In this document: positions 52,220 to 63,536 of the stretch, piece by piece
Position numbering within the stretch: position 1 is the stretch's first letter
Layout of the letters: every line of letters starts with the position of its first letter
Assembly: GCF_023343835.1 (NCBI RefSeq)
Contig: NC_064472.1
Location: forward strand, 49,433,652-49,497,651
Reading direction: 5' to 3'
DNA from: Lagopus muta
Taxonomy: Eukaryota > Chordata > Aves > Galliformes > Phasianidae
Length of the DNA stretch: 64,000 bases
Notes under the pieces: model-generated
Database searches by the model: none
Told to the model about the DNA's origin: nothing
What the model saw: the letters and a program-made list of their open reading frames with translations, nothing else
Program-made: the position numbers and the translations under genes

Positions 52220-52894
52220 CTAAATACAAAGAGTAAGAGTCCTGGTTGCAGTCACCTCCAACAATGAGATGACTATTTCAATCATTTATAAAGTTTCACA
52301 CAGTGAAACATAAAGAATTTTAATGGGTTTTTAATAGAGATTATGAATTTTAATATGTTTTAGATGAAATGCAAAGGTAAAGTCGAGTCTTCAAACTGAC
52401 TTTAGACCCCTATGTGCTTGTTGGTTCTTGCCTGCAACAAGCTATTACGTCATTTCTGTATTTCTTCACCTCATTCTAGCCTGAAGTCCTACACAACTGC
52501 CCTTTATTGTCAGTATTCTGTTTTCCAAAAACCAAAACTAACCATGTACAAGGATTATTCTTCAGCTACTTCAAAAAGGTTATTCAACGTTTCATCACAG
52601 GTACTAAGTGGTGTTTGTCCAGCTGTGGGATCTCATTCTACAAGAGAAATATGTCCAAGGATACCGAAACCTGACATGACTCCTGATTTTTCTTCAGTGT
52701 GAACATTAGATACTAGCAGTTCAGTTTATGCACTGTTAATTATCACAACTGCTAGAAGACATGATAATTGCATTTTTATCACAGACTGTCATCCCTTTCC
52801 TAGACACATACAGCTCACATACGCATGAAAGTAACAGCCTGCTAAAGATGTTGGGAAAATTTCTGACTTGTGTTTTAGGCAAGTCTCTAACTGC

Positions 52895-53580
52895 ATTTAT
52901 CGTAGAGTCATTAAGGTGGGAGAAGACCTTGAGGATTTCTAGTCCAACCATCAACTCGTCATCACCATGCCAACTAACCATGTCCTACATGTTTTTTGAA
53001 GACTTCCAGGGACCTCTGTCTGAAGACCTCCACCACCTCCCTGGGCAGCCTGTTTCAATGTATTACCACACTTTCTGATGAGAGATCTTTCCTAATATCC
53101 AATCTGAACCTCCCCGGCACAACTTGAGGCCATTATCTCTCTTGTCCTATCACTGTTTCCTCAGAGAAATGAAACCTCACCTTGCTACAACATCCTTTCA
53201 GGAAACAGCAGAGAGCAACCGGGTCTCCCCTGAGCCTCCTCCAGACTAAGCAATCCCAGTTCCTCGTAAGACTCATGTTCTATACCATTCAACAGCAGAA
53301 ATGCCCTTCTTTGGACATGCTCCAGGTCATCACTGCCTTTTTTTTTTTGTAGTGAGGGCCCAAAACTAAGCACAGTATTTAAGGTGCAGCCTCACCAGTG
53401 CTGAGTAGAGATGGGGTATCACCTCCATAGTCCAGCTGGCTGCACAATTTCTGATACAAACCAGAATGCCACTGGCCCCCTTCTGGACACCTGGGCATAT
53501 TGCTGGCTCATGTTCAGGCTGCTGCCGAGCAGCACCCTCAGCTCCTTTTCCTCTATGCAGACAAGTGCCATAGTCTTTGT
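52895..53580 (-). mobile_element. CR1 LINE 3' portion, antisense
   Basis: TCGTAGAGTCATTAAGGTGGGAGAAGACCTTGAGG (3' end), CCACCTCCCTGGGCAGCCTGTTTCAATG, CAGTTCCTCGTAAGACTCATGTTC and CATGTTCAGGCTGCTGCCGAGCAGCACCC identify a diverged CR1 subfamily copy. Confidence 0.85.
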
Positions 53581-53854
53581 TCTTTAATTTGTCCTCAACG
53601 TGTTCCAGGGAAAAAAAAAATCAATTGTTGCTTTTCTAATAATTGCTAATTCTCGGATCCTACTCAGATTCTCAGATCCTAATTCACCACCAGAGTTTCC
53701 AGCGGAACAGAGAATTCAAGAAAGATGCTTAAGTCATTCTTATTCATCTTAAATCACACCACGTGCTTTTTAGTTCAAATGGTACAGGCTTGTTTTTAAT
53801 GAAAACACTTCTGTTTCTAAAGATACATAATATTGAAAAGATTCGTGGAGTAAC

Positions 53855-54080
53855 TCAGCTTCCTACAGGCATCTGAAGGTCTTTTAATCCAATCCAAACA
53901 GTGTCAACACTGACACCAAATCAAATTGCTCAGAACTCAACTCAGCTGAGTCCTGAAAAGTCCCAGGACAGAGACTGAGCAGTCTTTCTGGGTAACCTGT
54001 TCCAATGCTTGAGCATCCTCACAAGTTTGTCTTCCCTCTACAAAGCAAATTTCCCACTTGCTGTGGAAGTCTTCTAATGC
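53855..54080 (-). mobile_element. Diverged CR1 3' fragment, antisense
   Basis: ACAGGCATCTGAAGGTCTTTTAATCCAATCC.. GAGCAGTCTTTCTGGGTAACCTGTTCCAATGCTTGAGCATCCTCAC retains CR1 3' UTR order but is strongly diverged. Confidence 0.6.
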
Positions 54081-54472
54081 AAATTTAATTATTTCAATTA
54101 AAACTGGGGGAGAATTTTAAAAGGTACAATGCTTATAATTTCTACTGTGATTTCCACAACTTTCTGTGCTGTAATCAAAGAATTGTTTCATAACAGAAGA
54201 ACTGATTAGTTGGAATTGCTGACTTCAATTATCAGATCCAACTCAGAACATCAAAACTCTATGAAGACAGTAAATAAGTCATCATAACAAAACAGACAAG
54301 ATCTACATTACAGTTTTGAGTCTGAAGAATTTCAGTTGAATGAGTTGTTGTTAGCAACTCGTTCAATGAAAAAAAATAAACATTTTTACAGAGTCGTATT
54401 ACAGTACTTCCAATTGAACAGTTTTGTAGGATAGCATGTTTACAAAAAGAGAATAAAAATACATGAATATTT

Positions 54473-55800
54473 CAAGGCGTGAGTGCTGCTCCAAAACTAA
54501 TGACTCCTATTTTATTATATTGGCCCACAACACCAGAGGTGGATGTTGGTGGTATGGTAGTAGATGCTGAACCTTCCCACCAATATTCCATTTGTTGCCA
54601 TGCAACATGGCAGCAGAGGGGCAGCCTGACAAAATGGTGTCTGACATGTGTGTCATTTAATTCCTCTACTCCCCCTCACGCCCCCCCCAAAAAAAAGAGA
54701 AAAAGAAAAAGGCACGCACTGACATTCAGACACTTGCTGAACATTTACAGAGACCAAACTCTGAATGTGAGCACAGTGAGGCAGTGAGTGGTGCGTTTCA
54801 GCAGTGATGACAGTGACAGGAAAGAGCAGCCATGTTCTGGACTGCCATGCACAGCTGTCACACCACAAAATGAAGAGTGTCTCCATCAACTCTTCTGCAC
54901 AAATTGGCAGATTACAAGATTACAAGCAGAGTGCTGTGTACAGATCTGAATATCAGCTTCAATGCATTGGAAACAGTGGTTGCAGTGCTGCAATATCACG
55001 AAGTTTGTGCTGGGTGGGTCCCACAGATGCTCACACAGGAACAGAAAGAACGTCATATGCTAGTTTGTCATCACCTGCTGATCAATATGAGGCAGAAGAT
55101 GACAGTTCCCTGAATCATACCATTAACTGTAACAAGACGTTGTGTCACCACTATGAGCCAGAGTTGAAATGGTAGTCAATGGAGCGGTAATGTGAATTCC
55201 CCATTGATGAAGAAGTTCAAGAAGCAGCCCTCAATGGGTAAAGTGATATGCACTGTCTTTTGGGATAGGAAAGGGTTGATTCTTCTGGATTTCACGGAAC
55301 ATGGTCAAACCATCAACTTTGACTGCTATATTATGATGCTGACTAAGCTGAAAGCTTGAACTTCCAGAGTCAAGCCACAGAAGATGACAAACTGTAGACA
55401 ACACAGTAACACCAGGCCCAATGCTAGTTTGAAGACCACACGCTGCCAACCTGGGCTGGACTATCGTGTCACACCCACAGTGTAGTCCAGATTGGCACCT
55501 TTTGATTTCTGTCTGTTCAGGCTGATGAAATAATGGACTGCGTGGGCAATATTTCCTAGTAATAGCACTGTTGTAGCAGCTGTAAAACAGCTGGTCACCT
55601 CTGCTGGTGCAGATTTTTAAAAGCATGGCATGCAGGCTCTTGTTGATCACGAGTGAAAATGCAAAGCTAGCGGTGGTGACTATGTTGAAAAACAGTGCTT
55701 TGTAGTTGAGACTTTGCTCCATCAAATAGTGCTATTCTGCTGCATCTGCTGTAGATTCCATAGAAATAACTAGGTGGCGTTACTTTTGGAGCAACCTATG
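54473..55800 (+). mobile_element. Near full-length, decayed Galluhop/Mariner1_GG-type mariner
   Basis: About 1.33 kb. The left end is CAAGGCGTGAGTGCTGCTCC (degenerate) and the right end is GGCGTTACTTTTGGAGCAACCTATG. Between them are plus-strand pieces of a mariner transposase in shifting frames: QMLTQEQKERHMLVCHHLL (about 55029-55085), LCHHYEPELKW (about 55140-55172) and KVICTVFWDRKGLILLDF (about 55240-55293). A 120-bp segment near 54650-54720 contains a C/A-rich expansion. TA flanks are not preserved at the left. The minus-strand open frame 55231-55725 is only the shadow of this element. Confidence 0.85.
54804..55725 (+). pseudogene. Mariner transposase pseudogene
   Basis: The transposase region of the element at 54473-55800. 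Recognisable mariner blocks are the N-terminal DNA-binding region around 54860-55000, TQEQKERHM, the CHHYEPE block that precedes the first catalytic Asp region, and WDRKGLILLDF. They are split by frameshifts and stop codons (for example TAG after the CHHYEPELKW block), so no functional enzyme is encoded. Mariner transposases normally have about 340-350 residues with a DD34D triad; the triad cannot be read intact here. Confidence 0.8.
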
Positions 55801-57819
55801 TGGAACAGTAACTTCCAGGAAAACTTTTAGGACTTACAGCAGAGGCTAGATTTAGTGTTGGGTTTTTTTTCAAGATTATATTAGCTTACTTGGCAGGTGT
55901 TAAATAAATATAATACTGAACTACAGAGTTACTTCAGATGAAACTCAATGTATTTTGAAACAATAGATGAGCAGAAATAACAAAGTAAAAACTTGACAGA
56001 ATTCAACATCAGACAAGGTTTTAGTTTTAGTACAAAGTATTAAGTAGATTATTAAAAATTATTAAAAATTAAAAATAGACTGCAAAATTCCTAAATTGCA
56101 CTTCTAAATGGAGTTCACTCCCTAAAGATTTTAAGTATTTTATAAAATACTTACTCAAACAGATAAGTGACAAGAGAGGTTTGGGGGTGTGTGGTGCTAA
56201 TTACTGTGGTTAATTTCACTGTTAAAGGATTTAAAGGATGCTGTTGTGTGACACCTATGGACTTGCATTGAGTCTGCACATGGGACACATTTCATGCATG
56301 CAGAATGCTGCAGAAGCCATTTGTCTTGGATAATGTTTGGTTTAAGTAAGCGTAGACCCTTAAATCTGCTCATCACAGTCACAGCACAAGTATCTGCATT
56401 ACAAAAAATCAAAAAAACAAGTATAATTCAGTTAGCTTTACAGAGCCATGAAGAAGAAAGCAGAGGTTCTTAAAATTTTCTGTGCAGCTTCTGGATTTCA
56501 AAACTCCATAGCACACGAATCCTAACAAGCTATCAAATCCTGCAGCATCTTTACTGGCAGGTCAGTGTCTCATTTCAGTAGAAATCAAAGCTACAAACAG
56601 GTCAGAACTTCAGATTAGGTTCTCCATCTTTTACATGGTTGTGAGGAGGAAGGGTAATACTCAAGCTGGAATTGTGAAGAAATGAGTCTGTGGTACATAG
56701 AAGCAAGTAAACTTCTTGTTGCTCTACTAAGGTTAGGATGTAACCAACAGTTTATAGCCTCCAAAGTTTATAGCCTGGATATTTTCATTTGGATTTAGTC
56801 ATTTAGAAGTTCCATTAACTTCTTCCTCAGATCCTCATAGATTGGGTAGGGAACAATAGCTTACATAAGTTATTTAATTAATTGTATATTTCTGGACAAG
56901 TCATTGAAGCACATGGCATCATATGATTCACACTTAAAAAAAACTGATCTAAGAACCAATACCTGCAAGACTGAGAGCAGTTTGCTTAATAACTACTGAT
57001 TATTATTATTTTTTTTTTTTTAGTTAATATGCTTCAATGTTAATATGCTTATTCATTAAAGAAATCTGCTTATGCATTGTGATAACAATTAAGATAATCC
57101 TGAAAGATTAAGCCACTCTACTTTAAAAATATCTGAATGTTTCTCTGTTGGTTACAGGTGCGCCACTACACAGAGATAAAACTAGATGGCATTAAATACA
57201 CAGCACTCTTTTCAAGAGAAAAGCTCTGTAAGGCCTCAGAGCTGGCTACTGACAAAGTTTCAATGCTTTTTTTGTTCCACAGTGTTCAGTACTGCAAGTT
57301 GCCTGCTTATTTAAAAAAAAAAAAAAGTTTGGGTCATCATCATTTTAGGTGATCTTAGTGAAGCTTCTTACTGAACTAGTCAACATGCCATTACAGCAGT
57401 TAATAGTTCAAAATCCAGCCGAACTGCCTTTCAGCAGGAAGACAGTCTGACAGCTTTACTGTAACATTTTTTCTACATCGCTGGCCTAACCTGGATTCTT
57501 TCTTGCAGAGAAATGCCAGATAATTTTTTGCTCCGAGTTCATTTTGATTGCATTCATCAATCCAAACCAAAAAAGCATTTCACTCAGCATAACACTGAGT
57601 GTCAGACCTGCTCTGAAAATCAAAGCTCAGTGTAGAGAAAAAATTCTTGAACTCATGGATTTAACGGAACGATTTTACCTTCAGTGTCAGAAATACTACT
57701 CCATTTTTACAACTTAAACAAAGATTAACTACCTTGTATCAGATTAAGAGTGGCACCAAGTTGCTGTGAAGAATAAAAACAAAAAGCCACTCAATTCCAG
57801 AACATAAGAATAAGCTTAC
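55801..57819. other. Intergenic, no firm gene
   Basis: A T-rich run lies at 57009-57021. Two short plus-strand open stretches after acceptor-like sequences (57158-57261; 57506-57630) and one minus-strand stretch after TTTTTTGTAATGCAG (about 56399 downward) were seen. None matches a family I know. Confidence 0.45.
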
Positions 57820-58068
57820 CTTCAAGTTTAGCTCTACTACTAAAGTGTGGTAAGGAAAGTAAAGATGAGCACAACCCTAGCATAAATGCTGAGAAAGCCA
57901 TCCAAGACGGTTTGTGCCCTCTTTCTCCAAAGAAAGAAACAAACAGTGACACCGCTTTTTGTGTAATATCATAGTTTGCAGATACCAAGCCAGTGAGAGA
58001 GTTGTTCAACTCATTGCACTTCTCAATTATTGAGATACTAATAGTCATCACGCCATTTTTCACAATAT
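57820..58068 (-). CDS. Internal exon of an OATP/SLCO-family transporter (SLCO4C1-like)
   Basis: On the minus strand, TTTTCTTCTAG precedes the exon and GTAAGC follows it, so both splice sites are good. The 249-nt exon starts two bases into a codon and ends one base into one. It encodes about 82 residues running IVKNGVMTISIS.IEK..., SLTGLVSANYDIT, SLFVSFFGERGHKPSW and MAFSAFMLGLCSSLLSLPHF. This is the TM2-TM3 region of organic anion transporting polypeptides, with the characteristic GERGHKP(R)W loop. By eye it is closest to SLCO4C1 exon 2, although Ser replaces the usual Arg before Trp. OATPs are 12-TM plasma-membrane carriers for organic anions. There is no stop or frameshift. I could not find the neighbouring exons, so it may belong to a gene extending past 64 kb with long introns, or be an orphan or duplicated exon. 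Family assignment is firm; paralogue is not. Confidence 0.8.
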
Positions 58069-59379
58069 CTAGAAGAAAACAACAAAGATAACTAGTCAGA
58101 AATACTTAATAGGGTTATAAGGGTAAGCTTCTCATCTGATGGAAGGATGACAATGAATATACTTACAAAGCTACTTTTAAGGCATTTATTTAACCCTAAT
58201 CCAAGCATATAGTGGATTCATATATTGCCAACTTAAGCCAGCCAAGCTGCAAAGGATCCATTCAATTTCACTCTCTGCTGTGGGCATTAAAGATTTAATA
58301 CTCACCTATTATAACAGCAAAATATTATACCCCAAGGCCTGTTAATGTTATTAAGATTCCAGATTCAGTTTGAAGTGCAAATTTCAAACAGAACATCTTG
58401 CAGTTTCAGAAAACATGGGACAAATTAAAAAGAAATTAGTCAAATTTGTGACTTGTGTTAGAATACAAACTAAGATTGAACCAAGATAGTTCAAAATACA
58501 TACCTTTCAAATAATGAAGTCAAATTAATAGTATTTCCCCCCATTATTAAAAAGAGAAGTTAGACTTTTGAACAGACATCCTTCAATTTGATACTAAGAG
58601 CAAAAACAGTGTAGAACTACTTAGAACACTGCAATTGTTTCAGAGTAACTGAAGTGATTATTTACTTTAACTGACAAAAGCATTCATCCTCTGGATGTTT
58701 ATTGTCTCTCAAGCATGAGACAACATGGAAAAAATAAAAGGCTTTACAAGAGCTGCTCTACTTAGATAATGGCAAAAATTAACTCCAAAGCAGAAGTTAC
58801 ATCAGCTGTGGTTTCCAGTGCATACACACCATCTGTTTTTACAAATCTGTTGGTTGCAGGTACTAAAATGTATTTCTCTACCTGCCTCATCTTCTGCTTG
58901 CATGTGGGGCATGTAGTTAAGCTCCTGTAAGTTTTACAGTGCCAAAATAGCATTCTGTTATAAGTGAGATGAATAGCTATACTTCTTAACATCATCAGCT
59001 AACTTCACAACAGCCATGACTGTAAGAAAATGTACACTGCAGGAGAAAGTTAGGTCTTTAAGTCACAGTTGAAAATGAGACTAGGAATTCTAGAACCTCA
59101 CAGATAACTGATGTCAAAAGCTCTACAGATGTCCCTTCAATTTCTAAAAATTCATACGTGATTCTCTGCTGTCATTCCAAGAACAACACAGAAGGACTGA
59201 TGGCTGAAGACAGCAATGTGCTGAAGATAAGGCAGTGCTTTTGAAAACTATTAAGGGGTGCAACTATACAAAGGTGAACTTCAACACCTACCTGGAGTCC
59301 ACTACATATTTAAAAAGTTACTCTAAATCTGTGATTAACCAGGTGGATTTTTAGTCAGTGGGATCTCCACCCTGCTTTC
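58069..59379. other. Upstream flank (minus sense) of the OATP exon
   Basis: No further OATP exon recognised. A minus-strand open stretch 58762-58995 follows TTTTCTTACAG (near 59010) and holds several cysteines, but its product is not recognised and its frame shifts relative to the acceptor. Confidence 0.4.
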
Positions 59380-59832
59380 TGAAAAGAGGCAGGGCCACTA
59401 AGATGATCAGAGGGCTGGAGCACCTCTCCTGTGAAGAAAGACTGAGGGAACTGGGCTTGTTTAGCTTGGAGAAGAGAAGGCTCCGGGGAGACCTCATTGT
59501 GGCCTTCCAGTACTTGAAGGGAGCGTATAAACAGGAGGGAGAACGGCTGTTTACGAGAGTGGATGGTGATAGAACAAAGGGGAATGGTTTTAAACTGAGA
59601 CAGGGGAGGTTTAGGTTGGATATTAGGAGGAAGTTTTTCACACAGAGGGTGGTGACGCACTGGAACAGGTTGCCCAAGGAGGCTGTGGATGCCCCATCCT
59701 TGGAGGCATTCAAGGCCAGGCTGGATGTGGCTCTGGGCAGCCTGGTCTGCTGGTTGGCGACCCTGCACATAGAAGGAGGTTGAAACAAGATGCTCATTGT
59801 TGTCCTTTTTAACCCAGACCATTCTCTGATCA
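59380..59832 (+). mobile_element. CR1 LINE 3' fragment, sense
   Basis: Contains a 141-codon open frame of the CR1 ORF2 C-terminus ([35 protein letters not shown], then [16 protein letters not shown]) and 3' UTR CATCCTTGGAGGCATTCAAGGCCAGGCTGGATGTGGC. The end is at about 59830, without a full tail. Well preserved, so probably a younger subfamily. Confidence 0.93.
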
Positions 59833-60632
59833 AGAAGGTTTATGCCGTGCTAGTAAAATACAGTCTTTAATAGAAAGCTGCAGAAATAGGAATGCAGAGA
59901 GAAAGGAATGAAATACGGTGTGTTATTTTCAGTGGCCTTATTGCCTGAGTGGAACCACTACTCAACAAGCAGTTTACAGAGAAATGAAGTAGATCCAAAT
60001 AATTTTTATGAAGTGCTTTAACATGAAACATCACTCAACACAGTGAAATACATTTATATCACTGGGGGTCGACGTCCACATAACTTACCTGAAAGTGTCA
60101 ATCCACAGCATTTTATAGGAATGTGTAGGAGAGTGCATTTAAAAATCCACATAAAAAATGAAATAAGGAAAAAATAATGGCTGTGGCCTCTATGAACTGG
60201 AGAGTTAAGATACACTGCTAAATCAATACAGTGAGTTTTCCTGTGGAACCCATCCTAGATAAAAAAGATTTTCCTTATAACTCACAGCCAAATGCTGTTC
60301 TCTCATTCCTTCAAAGTTAAGTTTAAGTGGCTTTTAGGAAAAAACAGACTTTTACAAACCAGACGAAAAACAAAAGGCTGATTTACTGCTTTTTTCAGCA
60401 GTTAATGTTAATGGCAAAGGTTCTCGGACTTGCAGTAGCTAGGGCTAGCAGACTGACACACACATCAGTTCCAGGCTCTCAGTCACAGAAAGCTAATCAG
60501 AAACTAGACAGCCCAAGACCTCATATCTGCCAGGAACTTCATGTAATAATTAATTACCATCAATGCCAGACCAAAGTGAAGCCTACTAATAGGAAGAAGA
60601 GTGAAAGAGCTTAGGGTTATTAATACAACAAA

Positions 60633-60635
<3 letters not shown>

Positions 60636-60699
<64 letters not shown>
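60636..60699. repeat. (TA)n microsatellite, about 32 units
   Basis: 64 bases of perfect AT/TA dinucleotide repeat. Likely length-variable and prone to cruciform extrusion. Confidence 0.97.
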
Positions 60700-60702
<3 letters not shown>

Positions 60703-62204
60703 CTGAGATTGTTTTCTGTCTGAGTACATCTCAGTGTGGAAAAATCCATAATCAAACTTACTGTGAGACACAAAATGTCAGGGAAAAGCAACACACACGT
60801 ACTTTATTTCCATCTATAATAGAAAATGAAAGTGTTACAATGAAGTACAGGTAAAAGAAACTTGGTACATTGCCTTATATTCTACATATTCTTAAGACAT
60901 TTAAAGAACATTAAAAAGAAAAAGATGTGTTGGTCTTGAGTGAGAATGAATCTGTCCCTCAAATAACAACCAAATAATTCGTCCTGCAAAGTACCTGAGG
61001 AAAAGAAAATTGCATTGATAGCATCAGGTCATGACATGACTTCTCAGTAGTGCATTTATTACTTATAGTGACTAAAATCATGGTGGGAATGGGGAAAGTT
61101 GTCTAATTTGTACATAAGAAAAAGCTTCAAACTATATTAGCTCTTTATAGATTTCCAGAGTTTTTATACTTTATATTTCTCCTCTAAGACTCTGGAACTG
61201 ATACTCTTGGAAAACAAGAGTACAAACATGCAAAAGTGTCTACAAGGTTCTTCTGAGGCTATAGCCTCCTCGAGGCTCAAAAGACCAGATAGTTTCCCAA
61301 GACTACAATCAAACTGGTTCTGCTAAAAAGCAGGATACTGGCCATCTTCAGTGCTGAATTCAAAGGTGACGGAAAAGCCCAAGAGGTGTCAGTTAAAAAG
61401 AACAAAATACTTTACCACTGCTAGGTCTGCTAACTTACTAAACTGTAACATCTGAAAGACTTGAGATCAAAGTACAAGACAATTTAATGATTTTCAAGGC
61501 ACACAAAAGCTATTCTGTTTAGCTAGCAACTGTACTGAAGAAGCTGCACTGTCAAATCTGCACCTGAGATGCTCAGTAGTTCAAGATGAGGAATGGGTAA
61601 CTTTGTCCACACCAAATGACAGCAGTACTTCTATAGCTTATATACAAGGCTAAGAGTATTACACATGTGCAGGGATTATAAATGTGAATTGCTTATGATA
61701 CAGTACTAAGACAGTTTTCTGTATTTATTTTAGAAAATTTCTGATTTTATCTTTGCTTTTGTCCTGTCGAGGTAACTTTCAGCAGTTCTTACCCTTGAAC
61801 AGAGCCCTACTGCAGAGTACTTTTAGAATGTCTCCCTTTGTTAGATTATTTTGTCAGAAGCCTTAACCAAATTATGATAAATCTACTTTTTAATGCTAAC
61901 AATATTCTCCATAGTTTTCAATATCTCAGGTGTTTCTCCTTCCTTCTCTCTCTTTTGGTTTTTTTTTTTTGAGTGTTTTGAGTTTTTGTTTTATTGAAGT
62001 CATGCTTCGATACATGATCAAGCTGTAATTATTACAAGACTGGCACTCTGCTCTCCTAAGTAAATATATCAGGACTTGGAATTATAGGGCACAAGCATAA
62101 ATCTGTGGGAGGAATGCAGCACCTGGGACTAAAGCAGGGATTAGATTAAGTGGACATCTACACCTTAGATGTTTATATCAGTGAATCAAAAACTGCATGT
62201 GACC

Positions 62205-62225
62205 AAAAAAAAAAAAAAAAAAAAA
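62205..62225 (+). repeat. Poly(A) run
   Basis: 21 consecutive A residues with no recognisable element upstream. Simple repeat. Confidence 0.9.
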
Positions 62226-63536
62226 TTAAACATATTAATTTTGTTAAGGTTACAAATTTTAGTTTTCTGTTTCCTTTTATGAATATTTCTTGCAGGTTTC
62301 TCTTCAGAAATACTGTGCTTTGGTTGTAGAAATATTCTCTTTCTGGCTGTAGAAATATTCTCTTTCTGGCAAGTGCATTTCCTTTCCTTCATTCATCATG
62401 AGTTAATTTGAACATATTGTAGTTGTTTGATTTTTACCTAGTCTCCACAGTAGACTATTGTGAAATGCAACAAATCCCTCACATCATGCCTGGCCTGCTT
62501 AGTGTCTAGTAACGCCCTTTTCTTATCTGCTAAAATATGCTTGGATTTAACTGGTGGCTTATAGTGTCCAGATGTGTACTTAGCTGGCCAGCTGCTATTC
62601 CAGCAAGCTATCTGCCTGAACCTTTCCCACAAATGTCATCAGCCAGCCATGTTGTCATGACTGAGTATATTGAACTTTTTTCATATTTAGACATTCACTG
62701 GAGCACTCCTGTCCAATACTGTGGACAATGATTTTTGCTCTACACCATGATTCACTGAAAATAAATGTGTCATAGGTCTTTTCTGAGAAAATTGCCTCAT
62801 AATCTAGTTTTCTTCAAGAGATCATAAAATCCCTTTACCTGTTTAGTGGTTCATTAACCTTTTCATAAATATCAAAACAAAAAGATAAATTTGGTATTTT
62901 AAGCAAAATGGTTATGTTAAAGAATCAAAGTTTAAAGTACATGTGTACAAACATCTGTTGAAAGACTTTGACTTTTGAGGTCTCTGAACAGGGCTCAGAT
63001 GCAAAGCTGAGAGGAAAAGACGTTGTATATAGGTTTTATAAAACTGAAAATAACAAACAAGTCTAGTCTTAAACTTAATGCTAATACTAAATCCTGTGAC
63101 CTTATCCTAGAACAGGAATAAAAAAACCTGTGTTTTTCAAATTCTGGTGGTGAATAGAAGTGAGTCATTACATGACTATATTCATGCTGATATTGGATTA
63201 ACGCAGAATTAAATTTCACAAAAGGATTAGGATAGTGATGGAGAATACAATGCTAACATTTTTTTATCTGATGAATTCAGATATGCAGATGCTGCTGTTT
63301 TAAACCTCCCTTAGCAGTTATGCGGACAGAGAGTCAGTAGAGCTGACTGACAGAGGCTCATAGTCAGTCTCAAGCTACTGCAGCTCTGAAAGTAACAGAC
63401 CTTTCTAGTTCTAATTTTTCATTCTTCCAGACACCTTAGGTTTTCCACAAATGGCCATTTGTTTTTCTATATAGTGTTTCACATGGGAAAAAGGGGATCG
63501 TTTCTCAGTGCTCATACTGTAGAACAGTTTAGGTAT

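Larger units (their letters stand above)
59833..63536. other. Intergenic, nothing recognised except simple repeats
   Basis: AT-rich sequence with the (TA)n tract at 60636-60699 and an A run at 62205-62225. No exon recognised; the 5' exon expected for an OATP gene was not found. Confidence 0.5.

Noticed and set aside
52412..52702. 96-codon plus-strand frame downstream of SLC25A46
   Set aside because: It has no recognised homology, and neither a promoter nor splice context supports it. It is near the candidate minus-strand exon but on the other strand.
55231..55725. 164-codon minus-strand open frame
   Set aside because: It is antisense to the mariner transposase pseudogene, whose recognisable motifs read on the plus strand.
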